A program made the translations under genes and the position numbers. Below the pieces are notes generated by a model, which saw nothing but the letters and a program-made list of their open reading frames with translations, was not told where the DNA came from and did no database searches. From VRUE01 sp035605695 (GTDB lineage: Bacteria; Actinomycetota; Thermoleophilia; Solirubrobacterales; 70-9): 64,000 nucleotides of DNA. The stretch lies in NCBI GenBank assembly GCA_035605695.1, contig DATNGZ010000040.1, positions 1-64,000 of the forward strand. The letters run 5' to 3'. Of the stretch, positions 15,434 to 23,409 are shown piece by piece; position 1 is the stretch's first letter, and each line of letters starts with the position of its first letter.

Positions 15434-17056
15434 ATGGCGATCGAGCCGCGGGAGAAGCCCGAGTTCAAAGAGCGCGAGGTGGAGTTCTCGACGATGTCGG
15501 GTCACCCGATCGAGCCGCTCTACGGTCCCGAGCACGCGCCCGCTGACTCAGAGACGACGATCGGCGAGCCCGGCGAGTACCCCTTCACCCGCGGCCCCTA
15601 CCCCTCGATGTACCGGGGGCGGCTCTGGACGATGCGCCAGTTCGCTGGCTTCGGCACGGTCGAGGAGACCAACGAGCGTTTCCACTACCTGCTCGACCAT
15701 GGCCAGACCGGCCTCTCGACCGCCTTCGACATGCCGACCCTGATGGGCTACGACTCCGATCACCACCGCAGCCTCGGCGAGGTCGGCCGCGAGGGCGTCG
15801 CCGTCGACAGCCTCGACGACATGGAGCAACTCTTCGACGGCATCCCGCTCGGCGGCGTCACCACCTCGATGACTATCAACGCGCCGGCTGCGATCCTGCT
15901 TGCCTTTTACGTGCTTGTCGGCGAGGAGCAAGGGGTGTCGCCGGAGAAGCTCGGCGGCACGATCCAGACCGACATCCTCAAGGAGTACATCGCCCAGAAG
16001 GAGTGGTGCTTCCCGATCGAGCCGGCGATGCGCTTGGTCACCGACATGATCGAGTGGTGCACGGAGAACATGCCGCGCTGGCACCCGGTCTCGATCTCCG
16101 GCTACCACATCCGCGAGGCCGGATCGACCGCACAGCAGGAGCTCGCCTTCACGCTCAAGGACGGTTTCACCTACGTCGAGCGCGCACTCGAGCGGGGCCT
16201 CGACATCGACGACTTCGCCCCTCGCCTCTCCTTCTTCTTCAACGCCCACATCGACTTCTTCGAGGAGGTCGCCAAGTACCGGGCGGCGCGCCGGATCTGG
16301 GCCCGCGAGATGAAGGAGACCTACGGCGCCAAGCGCGAGGAGTCGATGCGGCTGCGCTTCCACGCCCAGACCGCAGGGGTCTCGCTGACCGCGCAGCAGC
16401 CGCTCAACAACGTCGTCCGCACCTCGCTGGAGGCGCTGGCCGCGGTGCTCGGCGGCACCCAGTCACTGCACACCAACTCTTTCGACGAGGCACTAGCGCT
16501 GCCGACCGAGGAGGCCGTACGGGTCGCCCTGCGCACCCAGCAGGTGATCGCGGTCGAGTCCGGCGTCACCAACACCGCCGACCCCCTCGGTGGCTCCTGG
16601 TTCGTCGAGAAGCTGACCGACGAAATGGAGGAGGCCGCCTACGGCTACTTCGCCCGCATCGACGAGCTGGGGGGGATGGTCGAGGCGATCCGCCGCAACT
16701 TCCCCCAGCGGGAGATCGCCGACGCCGCCTTCACCTACCAGCGCGAGCTCGACGAGCGCAAGCGGATCGTGGTTGGCGTCAATGACTTTGTTCAGGACGG
16801 CGAAGAGCCGACGCCGATCCTGCGCATCGACCCGGCGCTTGAGCGCAAGCAGGTCGACCGGCTTGCCGCGACCCGCGCCCGCCGCGACGGCGTCGCGGTC
16901 GAGGGCGCCCTCGCCGAGCTCAAGCGAGCCGCCGCCACCGAAGAGAACCTGATGCCGCCGATTATCGCCGCCGCCCGTGCCCGCGCGACCGAGGGGGAGA
17001 TGATCGCAGCGATGCAAGAGGTCTTCGGCACCTACACGGAGTCCCCAGTCTTCTAG
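15434..17056 (+). CDS. B12-dependent acyl-CoA mutase large subunit, isobutyryl-CoA mutase-like residues
   Basis: 540 residues, substrate-binding TIM barrel only; the B12 domain is a separate protein. Segments RGPYPSMYRGRLWTMRQFAG, GLSTAFDMPTLMGYDSDH, SGYHIREAGSTAQQE and RLSFFFNAHIDFF are those of methylmalonyl-CoA mutase relatives. By manual alignment to the Propionibacterium enzyme, Tyr89 becomes Phe70 and Arg207 becomes Gln188, while His244 is kept as His225. Phe/Gln is the pair known for isobutyryl-CoA mutase; methylmalonyl-CoA mutase needs Arg for the carboxylate. The likely reaction is isobutyryl-CoA to n-butyryl-CoA. The stop codon lies in a large hairpin that separates it from the small subunit. 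Confidence 0.9.
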   Translation: MAIEPREKPEFKEREVEFSTMSGHPIEPLYGPEHAPADSETTIGEPGEYPFTRGPYPSMYRGRLWTMRQFAGFGTVEETNERFHYLLDHGQTGLSTAFDMPTLMGYDSDHHRSLGEVGREGVAVDSLDDMEQLFDGIPLGGVTTSMTINAPAAILLAFYVLVGEEQGVSPEKLGGTIQTDILKEYIAQKEWCFPIEPAMRLVTDMIEWCTENMPRWHPVSISGYHIREAGSTAQQELAFTLKDGFTYVERALERGLDIDDFAPRLSFFFNAHIDFFEEVAKYRAARRIWAREMKETYGAKREESMRLRFHAQTAGVSLTAQQPLNNVVRTSLEALAAVLGGTQSLHTNSFDEALALPTEEAVRVALRTQQVIAVESGVTNTADPLGGSWFVEKLTDEMEEAAYGYFARIDELGGMVEAIRRNFPQREIADAAFTYQRELDERKRIVVGVNDFVQDGEEPTPILRIDPALERKQVDRLAATRARRDGVAVEGALAELKRAAATEENLMPPIIAAARARATEGEMIAAMQEVFGTYTESPVF

Positions 17057-17112
17057 CGGCCGACGGGCCTGAGACGTGTCTATATGTCACGTCGCAGGCC
17101 CGTCGGCCGCTA
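17054..17112. repeat. large hairpin overlapping the mutase stop codon
   Basis: Perfect 18-bp arms (17054-17071 and 17095-17112), a one-base mismatch (17072/17094), a further 6-bp stem (17073-17078 with 17088-17093) and a 9-nt loop. The left arm begins with the TAG stop codon and the right arm ends inside the next -10 box. No T-tract follows, so it may stabilise or process mRNA or serve as a repeat element rather than terminate. Confidence 0.85.
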
Positions 17113-17116
17113 AGCT
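17111..17116 (+). promoter_or_regulatory. -10 box TAAGCT for mutase small subunit
   Basis: TAAGCT ends 9 nt before ATG 17126 and overlaps the right foot of the hairpin, so hairpin formation and promoter use may exclude each other. Confidence 0.35.
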
Positions 17117-17125
17117 GCCGGTCCG

Positions 17126-17545
<420 letters not shown>

Positions 17546-17550
17546 CGCCA

Positions 17551-17579
17551 CGGCAGGTCGCAACAACGGCTTGCTGCCG
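17551..17579 (+). terminator. weak hairpin after mutase small subunit
   Basis: CGGCAG (17551-17556) can pair with CTGCCG (17574-17579), loop 17 nt, no T-tract. It marks a possible 3' end before the etf promoter; support is weak. Confidence 0.25.
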
Positions 17580-17606
17580 CGCCCGCTAACCTCCCGCCGC
17601 GCCCTG

Positions 17607-17636
17607 TATAGATAGACTGATTGACTGGTCAGTCAA
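17607..17636 (+). promoter_or_regulatory. etf promoter with TetR-type operator
   Basis: TATAGA(T) at 17607-17613 looks like a -10 box. Immediately downstream TTGACTGGTCAGTCAA (17621-17636) is a 7-bp perfect palindrome with a 2-bp centre, the usual layout for TetR-family regulators of fatty-acid genes. It would block the transcription start. Confidence 0.6.
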
Positions 17637-17669
17637 CCAACTTGAGAACACAGCCAAGGAGGCTCGAAC

Positions 17670-18461
17670 TTGAAGATCTGCGTCCTGGTCAAGGAGGTTC
17701 CGGACGCCGCCGTTCAGAAGCGCATCGACTCCAACACGATGCGTCTGGACCGCAGCGGCGAGAAGAACCTGAACCCCTTCGACACACATGCCATCGAGGC
17801 CGCCATGCAGATCAAGGAGGGCGGGGCGATCCCGGTCGAGGAGGTCGTCGCGGTGACGATGGGCCCCGATTCGGCGGTCCGCGCTCTGCATAAGGCGGTC
17901 GCACTTGGGGCAGACCGCTCCGTGCACCTCTCCGACGACGCGCTTTCAGGCTCCGACGTCTGCGCCACCGGCTACTCGTTGGCCAAGGTGCTCGAGTCAG
18001 AGAACCCGGATCTGGTCCTGCTCGGCCAGCAGTCCGATGACGGCGAGTGCTACACGATCGGCGCCGTCGTCGCCGACCACCTGAAGATGCCCTCGCTGAC
18101 CCAGGTGATCAAAATTGATGTCACCGACGGCAAGCTGCGCTGCGAGCGCCAGGCTGAGTATGGCTACGACACGGTCGAGCTCGAGTTGCCCGCCGTGATC
18201 AGCGTCGGCGACGCGATCAACGAGCCGCGCTACCCGAGCCTGAAGGCGATCATGGGGGCGAAGAAGAAGCCCCTCGACGCCAAGGCGACCGGCGACGTCG
18301 GCATCGAAGCCGGCATGGTCGGCGAGGGCGGCTCCAAGACATCGGTCCTCTCTCTCAACCCGCCGCCCGCCAAGCAGGCCGGCGAGATCATCGAGGACGA
18401 GGACACCAACGAGACGGTCGAAAAGATCGTCGCCTGGCTCGACGAGAGGAAGTTGATCTAG
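17670..18461 (+). CDS. etfB: electron transfer flavoprotein beta subunit
   Basis: 263 residues. TTG start at 17670, 7 nt after an ideal AAGGAGG. Sequence shows the EtfB fold with ICVLVKEVPDA at the N-terminus, the segment NPFDTHAIEAAMQIKE, VTMGP, LGADRSVHL and the signature DLVLLGQQSDDGECYTIGAVVADHL plus VELELPAVISV. EtfB binds AMP and docks dehydrogenases. It lies directly against etfA (stop TAG followed at once by ATG). The upstream palindrome suggests fatty-acyl-responsive control. Partners in the window are the acyl-CoA dehydrogenase and ETF-QO. Confidence 0.96.
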   Translation: MKICVLVKEVPDAAVQKRIDSNTMRLDRSGEKNLNPFDTHAIEAAMQIKEGGAIPVEEVVAVTMGPDSAVRALHKAVALGADRSVHLSDDALSGSDVCATGYSLAKVLESENPDLVLLGQQSDDGECYTIGAVVADHLKMPSLTQVIKIDVTDGKLRCERQAEYGYDTVELELPAVISVGDAINEPRYPSLKAIMGAKKKPLDAKATGDVGIEAGMVGEGGSKTSVLSLNPPPAKQAGEIIEDEDTNETVEKIVAWLDERKLI

Positions 18462-19433
18462 ATGGCAGGCATCCTGACCTACGCCCTCCACGACGACGAG
18501 GGCAACTTCAACAAGAACTCGCTGGGAGCGATCTCCGAGGCGGCCAAGCTGGCCGGCGAAATCGGCGGCGACGCCGGGGTGATGGTCGTCGGTGATATCG
18601 CCGACGACGCCTGCGCAGCGCTCGGCAATTGGGGCGCGACCAAGGTCTACCGGGCCAAGGACGTGCCCGAGGGCCTGGCTCAGCCAATCGTCGACGCGAT
18701 GGCCAAGGTGATCAGCGACGAGGGCTTCAGCTACGCCCTCTTCGGCGGTGGCCTGCTCGGCTTCGAGATCGGCGCCGGCCTCACGGCCCGGCTCAATGCC
18801 GGCGTGACGATGGAGGTCACCGAGGTCAAGGTGCAGGACGGCAAGCTCGTCGCCGAGCGCCCGATCCTGCAGGACTCGCAGATCGCCGACGTCGGCTACG
18901 TCTCCGAGCCAGGGATCATTATCGGTCGCCTCAACGCCTTCGACGCCAAGGAGAGCGGTGGCACGGCCGAGGTCATCGACGTCCAGGTCGAGCTCTCGCC
19001 CTGGTCGATGAAAGCCAAGATGGTCCAGCGCGGCGAGCAGCGTGGCGCCGACGTCAACATCGAGGACGCCGAGATCCTGGTCGGAGGTGGCCGTGGCCTC
19101 GGCGCCGCCGAGGGCTTCAAGCAATGCGAAGAACTGGCCGAGGCGATGGGCGGGGCGGTTGCCGCCACCCGCGCCGTGGTCGATGCCGGCTGGTACCCCT
19201 ACGCGGCCCAGATCGGCCAGACCGGTAAGACGGTCGCGCCGAAGCTCTACCTCGCCGCCGGCATCTCCGGCGCGATCCAGCACAAGGTCGGGATGCAGAG
19301 CTCGGAGAACATCCTCGCGATCAACAAGGACCAGAACGCGCCGATCTTCGAGTTCTCGGATCTCGGCGTCGTGGGCGACCTGCACAAGATCGTCCCCAAG
19401 CTGACCGAGGCGATCAAGGCCAAGAAGGGCTGA
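18462..19433 (+). CDS. etfA: electron transfer flavoprotein alpha subunit
   Basis: 323 residues. FAD-binding C-terminal signature is present: VGGGRGLGAAEGFKQCEELAEAMGG, then ATRAVVDAGWYPYAAQIGQTGKTVAPKLY and AAGISGAIQHKVGM, with NKDQNAPIFEFSDLGVVGDL near the end. EtfA/EtfB form a heterodimer carrying FAD and AMP, accepting electrons from acyl-CoA dehydrogenases and passing them to ETF-QO, which is encoded next. The ATG abuts the etfB stop without a gap, indicating translational coupling. A GC-rich hairpin follows the gene. Confidence 0.97.
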   Translation: MAGILTYALHDDEGNFNKNSLGAISEAAKLAGEIGGDAGVMVVGDIADDACAALGNWGATKVYRAKDVPEGLAQPIVDAMAKVISDEGFSYALFGGGLLGFEIGAGLTARLNAGVTMEVTEVKVQDGKLVAERPILQDSQIADVGYVSEPGIIIGRLNAFDAKESGGTAEVIDVQVELSPWSMKAKMVQRGEQRGADVNIEDAEILVGGGRGLGAAEGFKQCEELAEAMGGAVAATRAVVDAGWYPYAAQIGQTGKTVAPKLYLAAGISGAIQHKVGMQSSENILAINKDQNAPIFEFSDLGVVGDLHKIVPKLTEAIKAKKG

Positions 19434-19438
19434 GTACC

Positions 19439-19461
19439 CCGGGGGGCTTCGGCCCCCCCGG
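19439..19461 (+). terminator. GC-rich UUCG hairpin after etfA
   Basis: CCGGGGGGC-TTCG-GCCCCCCCGG with a single bulged C (19439-19461). UUCG tetraloop, no T-run; likely an mRNA-stabilising or attenuating hairpin between etfA and the ETF-QO gene. Confidence 0.55.
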
Positions 19462-19494
19462 ACGCCGTTCACCAGACGACGATTGGAGTAAGCG

Positions 19495-21201
19495 ATGCCG
19501 CCAGTAGCACCGAGTGAGTTCCCGCCGCCGTTCGATCCGGCCGATGTAATCGGCCCGCCGACTGACGCCGAGGACGAGCGCATTGAGGTCGGCATCGCAA
19601 TTGTCGGCGGCGGCCCCGCCGGGCTCGCCTGCGCCAACAAGATCATGCAGCTGCTCGAGAACGAGCCGGAGCTGACCGAGAAGCTCGGCGAAGTGCCGGT
19701 CGCCGTGATCGAGAAGGGCAAGGTCGCCGGCGCGCACCTGCTCTCCGGGGCGAATGTCAACCCATCGGCACTGACGGAGCTATTCCCGGATCTGGACCCC
19801 GCCGACTGGCCGCCGGTCTACCAAGAGGTGACCAAGGACGCGACCTACTTCCTCACCTCGAAGGCCGCGATTCCGCTCAAGCCGGCCCCGCCCAACTTCC
19901 GCAAGGAGGGCTACTACACGCTCTCGGTTTCGAAGCTGGGACGCTTCCTTGCCGAGAAGGCCGAGGAGGCGGGTGTATACATCCTCTCCGAGACCGCGGC
20001 GACGAAGCTGTTGGTCGAGGACCGCATCGTCAAGGGCGTACGCTCGGGCGATCGCGGCCGCGGCAAGGACGGCGAGGAGCTCGGCAATTTCGAGCCCGGA
20101 TCCGATGTGGTGGCCAAGGCGACGGTGCTCGCCGAGGGCACGATCGGCCACCTGACCTACGCCGCCTATGACTACTTCGACATGCACGGCTCCGATCCGC
20201 AGGCTTGGGAGCTCGGGGTGAAGGAGGTCTGGGAGGTGGCCAAGCCCCTCGACAAGGTGATCCACACGCTCGGTTGGCCGCTGCGTTGGAGTCCCCGCTA
20301 CAAGGAGGCAGGCGGCAGCTTTATCTACCCGATGGGGGAGGACAAGGTCGGGCTTGGACTTGTGGTCGGGCTCGACTACACGGATGCGACCTTCAGCGTT
20401 CACGACGCCCTGCAGATGTTCAAGACCCATCCCTTCATCAAGAAGATCCTCGAGGGCGGCAAGCGAGTTGGCTGGGGCGCTAAGACGATCCCATCGGGTG
20501 GCTACTGGGCGCTGCCGAAGCGCTTCTCGGTCCCGGGCATGCTCGTCGCCGGCGACGCCGCCGGCATGGTCAACATCGCCGAACTCGCGGGGGTTCATTA
20601 CGCGATGCACGCGGGGATGTATGCCGCCGAAGCGATCGTCGACTCGCTGAAGAAGGACATCGACTCGGTCAACTTCGAGGCCTACGACGAGAAGGTCCGT
20701 AAGTCAGTTATAGAGAAAGATCTCTACCGGTCCCGCAACATGAAGCAGCCGCTCTCCAAGGGCCTGATCTTCGGCGGCATGATGGGCTCGGCGATGGTCG
20801 CAACGAAAGGCGCCTTCCCCGGCGGTCACTGGAAGGTCGAGGACAATGCCGAGCCCGCGATGCATCTCGGCAACGCGGCCGAGAAGTACCCCAAGCCCGA
20901 CAACGAGCTCACCTTCGCCAAGCTCGATTCCGTCTTCCTCTCCGGCAACGCGACCCGCGACGACGCCCCCAACCACGTCCGCATCCAGACCAAGGTGCCG
21001 CGCGAGATCGCCCAGACTTGGGTCTCAATGTGCCCGGCGCAGGTCTACGAGATTCCCGATGACCAGCTCGAGAACGGCGCCACTGAGGTGGACGTCCACG
21101 TCACCGCCTCCAACTGCGTGCAGTGTGGGGCGATTACCGCCAAGGGTGGGCGCCTGACGCTGCCCGAGGGTGGCGACGGGCCGCTTTACCAAGAGACCTG
21201 A
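19495..21201 (+). CDS. electron transfer flavoprotein-ubiquinone oxidoreductase-like protein
   Basis: 568 residues. N-terminal FAD motif VGIAIVGGGPAGLACANKI, then GAHLLSGANVNPSAL, YTLSVSKLGRFLAEKAEEAG, LAEGTIGHLT, GWPLRWSPRYKEAGGSFIYP and VAGDAAGMVNIAELAGVHYAM, all typical of ETF-QO. The protein takes electrons from reduced ETF and passes them to membrane quinone. The C-terminal ferredoxin-like part has Cys513 (MCPAQVYE), Cys541 and Cys544 (NCVQC), but the fourth 4Fe-4S ligand of the canonical CxxCxxC is Ile547. The cluster may therefore be altered or use another ligand. AAACGACGATTGGAG-like ribosome site precedes ATG 19495. Confidence 0.92.
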   Translation: MPPVAPSEFPPPFDPADVIGPPTDAEDERIEVGIAIVGGGPAGLACANKIMQLLENEPELTEKLGEVPVAVIEKGKVAGAHLLSGANVNPSALTELFPDLDPADWPPVYQEVTKDATYFLTSKAAIPLKPAPPNFRKEGYYTLSVSKLGRFLAEKAEEAGVYILSETAATKLLVEDRIVKGVRSGDRGRGKDGEELGNFEPGSDVVAKATVLAEGTIGHLTYAAYDYFDMHGSDPQAWELGVKEVWEVAKPLDKVIHTLGWPLRWSPRYKEAGGSFIYPMGEDKVGLGLVVGLDYTDATFSVHDALQMFKTHPFIKKILEGGKRVGWGAKTIPSGGYWALPKRFSVPGMLVAGDAAGMVNIAELAGVHYAMHAGMYAAEAIVDSLKKDIDSVNFEAYDEKVRKSVIEKDLYRSRNMKQPLSKGLIFGGMMGSAMVATKGAFPGGHWKVEDNAEPAMHLGNAAEKYPKPDNELTFAKLDSVFLSGNATRDDAPNHVRIQTKVPREIAQTWVSMCPAQVYEIPDDQLENGATEVDVHVTASNCVQCGAITAKGGRLTLPEGGDGPLYQET

Positions 21202-21213
21202 GTGGGGTGGGGC

Positions 21214-21292
21214 GGCCGGTTCGGTCGCCCATCATCGGACGAGCGGCCGGAGGCCGCTCTTGAGTGTCCGCTGACGAGCGACCGAACCGGCC
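21214..21292. repeat. nested inverted repeats after ETF-QO gene
   Basis: Outer 15-bp perfect arms (21214-21228 and 21278-21292) enclose an inner perfect 8-bp hairpin, GAGCGGCC-GGA-GGCCGCTC (21241-21259). The result is a cruciform-like structure in the ETF-QO/DMT transporter gap. No T-tract. Confidence 0.8.
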
Positions 21293-21342
21293 GTCTCGAA
21301 GCGTTCCGCTGCTCCAGGTGAAGCTTCGTCACTGAGCTTGAT

Positions 21343-21348
21343 TAGGGT
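21343..21348 (+). promoter_or_regulatory. -10 box TAGGGT for DMT transporter (leaderless)
   Basis: TAGGGT ends 6 nt before GTG 21355; there is no Shine-Dalgarno, consistent with a leaderless transcript. Confidence 0.45.
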
Positions 21349-21354
21349 CGGCTC

Positions 21355-22260
21355 GTGATTGCACTCGGGATCGTTGCGGCGGTTGGAGCTTCGTTGCTCT
21401 ACAACGCCTCGATTGCGTTTCAGGCGTTGGAGGCACGGGAGGTGCCGGGGGAGCATTCGCTGCGGCCCTCACTGATTGGGAAGCTTGTTCGAAACCGGCG
21501 GTGGTTGGGGGCTACGGCGCTCGGGTTCCTCGGGTGGCCGCTGGAGATTGGGGCGTTGCTGCTGGCGCCGCTCACTGTCGTGCAGCCTTGCCTTGCCAGC
21601 GGACTGATTCTGTTGCTCTGGCTGGGGGTGAAGCGTTTGGGAGAGAGGCCCGGGCGGAGGGAGTTCTTGGCCGTGGGGGCGATCGTCGCCGGAGTCGCCG
21701 GGGTGGCGTTGACGGCGCCGGAGCGGACGACGGATCACGCCGGCGCGGGAGCGATCGCCATCGCCCTGTGTCTCGTGGCGATACCGATCGCCGCTCCCTA
21801 CGTTCTGCGCGGGCGCTTCCGACATTCACCACACTCTGGGGTGGTCAAAGTCGGAAGCGTTGTCGGCACGCTGGCGGTGATCAGCGCCGGCTGCGGTTAT
21901 GCCTGGACGGCGATCGCCAGCAAGTTGCTTACCGACGAGCTGGCGGCTGGGGCGTTGATCGTGGCCCTCGCCTGGCTCGCTACGGCCGTGGCCTCCGAGG
22001 GGCTGGCCTTGCTCAGTGAGATGAGCGCTCTGCAACAACGGCCCGCGACGCATGTGGCGCCGACAATGTTTGCCGTCCAAGTACTCATTCCGGTTCTCTT
22101 TGCGCCGCTGATCTTCGGCGAGTCGTGGGGATCTACACCGCTCGGGGGGGTCGCTCTGGTCGCCTCGATCGCTGTTGCGGTAGCCGGAACCGTGCTGTTG
22201 GCGGGCTCGCGCACGGTTGGCGCCGTGATCGAAAGCGCTCATTCCGGCGATTCCAGCTGA
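21355..22260 (+). CDS. DMT/EamA-like membrane transporter
   Basis: 301 residues with about nine or ten hydrophobic helices in two similar halves, as in drug/metabolite transporters: LGIVAAVGASLLYNASIA at the start, LGWPLEIGALLLAPLTVVQP (DMT-like proline break), LAVGAIVAGVAGVALT, then the second half with FAVQVLIPVLFAPLIFGESW and VASIAVAVAGTVLLAG. Substrate unknown. The loop at residues 154-169 (RFRHSPHSGVVKVGSV) is encoded by a 46-bp palindromic element (21814-21859) that resembles the repeat at 48088-48129, so it is probably an insertion tolerated in a cytoplasmic or external loop. GTG start, leaderless. Confidence 0.82.
   Translation: MIALGIVAAVGASLLYNASIAFQALEAREVPGEHSLRPSLIGKLVRNRRWLGATALGFLGWPLEIGALLLAPLTVVQPCLASGLILLLWLGVKRLGERPGRREFLAVGAIVAGVAGVALTAPERTTDHAGAGAIAIALCLVAIPIAAPYVLRGRFRHSPHSGVVKVGSVVGTLAVISAGCGYAWTAIASKLLTDELAAGALIVALAWLATAVASEGLALLSEMSALQQRPATHVAPTMFAVQVLIPVLFAPLIFGESWGSTPLGGVALVASIAVAVAGTVLLAGSRTVGAVIESAHSGDSS
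21814..21859 (+). repeat. palindromic repeat inside the DMT transporter gene
   Basis: Arms CGCTTCCGAC (21814-21823) and GTCGGAAGCG (21850-21859) with an inner ACCAC/GTGGT stem. Positions 21816-21857 align without gaps to 48088-48129, 30 of 42 bases identical, including a compensatory A-T to T-A swap. The element is read through in frame. Confidence 0.8.
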
Positions 22261-22291
22261 ATTCCAGCCGGTTCGAGTCCGGTTTCGCTGC

Positions 22292-22297
22292 TAGCCT
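22292..22297 (+). promoter_or_regulatory. -10 box TAGCCT upstream of the DegT aminotransferase
   Basis: TAGCCT at 22292-22297 suggests transcription starting near 22304, which rules out the in-frame TTG at 22297 as the start codon. Confidence 0.4.
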
Positions 22298-22317
22298 TGC
22301 GGCGCCTTCGCGGCTGT

Positions 22318-23409
22318 ATGCATCACTCGTCCCGCCAGGCATCTCCCAGCCACACTCACCAAGGAGCCACCGTAGGGTCCGCAGAGACATTCCGGCCCGA
22401 CGCGACCAAGTTCGCGATCGGGTTCGACCATCGCGACCGCAGCCGCTTGTTTGAGCTGTGGACCGATGTCCTCGATTCCGAGCAGTGGTCGGAGGGCCGG
22501 ATGCTGGACGCCTTCGAGCAGCGCTGGGCGGAGTGGAACGGGCTGCCGAGCCTCGGGCTCTCCAGCTGGGCCGGCGGCGCCCTGGCGGCGCTCGAGTTCG
22601 CCGGCGTGCGCGGCGAGACCGTGCTCTGTCCGTCCAACACCTTCATGGCGACACCGCTGGCCGCGATCAACGCCGGCGCCGCGGTCGAGTTCGTCGACTG
22701 CAATCGCGACGACCTCTGCATGTCCTTCGAGGATTTCGAGGCGAAGGCCGAGCAGCACAAGCCGAAGGCCGCGATCCTCGTCCACATCGGTGGCCACGTC
22801 GCCTTCGAGGCCGAGCGCATCGCCGAGTACTGCCGTGCCAATGACATCTTCCTGCTCGAGGACTGTGCTCACGCTCATGGCGCCGAGTGGAACGAGCGCA
22901 GGCCGGGCGGTTTCGGCGATGCCGGCGTCTACTCGCTCTACGCAACCAAGACCGTCTCGACTGGCGAGGGCGGGGTGCTCGTCTCCGCCAACGACGAACT
23001 GATCGAGTTCGCCCGCAAGTTCCGCAACTACGGCAAGTTCGAGCACGAGGTCGATGGGCTCAACTTCCGCATGAGCGAGTTCACCGCCGCCCTCGGCCTG
23101 GTCCAGGCCGACCGCATGGAGGAGATCGTCGCCTGGAAGAACGAGTACGCGCGCGAGCACCTCGACGCCCTGCACCCGGCGCGGCTTGAGCTGCCCGAAG
23201 GGATGACTTCCGGCTTCTACAAGTACCTCGTCTTCGACCCGATCGAGAAGTCCACAGGACGCGTCTACGAAGAACCTTGCCACCGCATCATGGGTCGCTC
23301 CGACGAGCTGCCCAATACCGACTGGGTGGCCGAGAACCACTGGTGCGTGCCGCTCTACTACCGACCCGAGAGCCGTAAGGCAGCGCTTACCCCCAAGGAG
23401 GGTTCATGA
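22318..23409 (+). CDS. DegT/DnrJ/EryC1-family PLP aminotransferase
   Basis: 363 residues from ATG 22318. Sugar aminotransferase motifs are present: SSWAGGALAALEFAGV, CPSNTFMATPLAAINAGA, LVHIGGHVAF, LEDCAHAHGAEW, and YSLYATKTVSTGEGG with PLP lysine ~211, then NYGKFEHEVDGLNFRMSEFTAALG. The enzyme would place an amino group on a nucleotide-linked keto sugar or act as a related dehydratase. The start is uncertain: AAGGAG at 22361-22366 stands 5 nt before an in-frame GTA (22372), whereas ATG 22318 has no such site. The stop overlaps the start of the epimerase-glycosyltransferase gene (ATGA). Confidence 0.88.
   Translation: MHHSSRQASPSHTHQGATVGSAETFRPDATKFAIGFDHRDRSRLFELWTDVLDSEQWSEGRMLDAFEQRWAEWNGLPSLGLSSWAGGALAALEFAGVRGETVLCPSNTFMATPLAAINAGAAVEFVDCNRDDLCMSFEDFEAKAEQHKPKAAILVHIGGHVAFEAERIAEYCRANDIFLLEDCAHAHGAEWNERRPGGFGDAGVYSLYATKTVSTGEGGVLVSANDELIEFARKFRNYGKFEHEVDGLNFRMSEFTAALGLVQADRMEEIVAWKNEYAREHLDALHPARLELPEGMTSGFYKYLVFDPIEKSTGRVYEEPCHRIMGRSDELPNTDWVAENHWCVPLYYRPESRKAALTPKEGS

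Noticed and set aside
17551..17579. Intrinsic terminator after the mutase small subunit
   Set aside because: Six-bp stem with a 17-nt loop and no T-tract; listed only as a weak hairpin.
22268..22282. CCGGTTCGAGTCCGG, an exact tRNA T-arm sequence
   Set aside because: No D-arm, anticodon arm or matching acceptor strand can be built upstream and no CCA follows. It could be a tRNA 3'-end relic but there is no integrase or second copy in the window.
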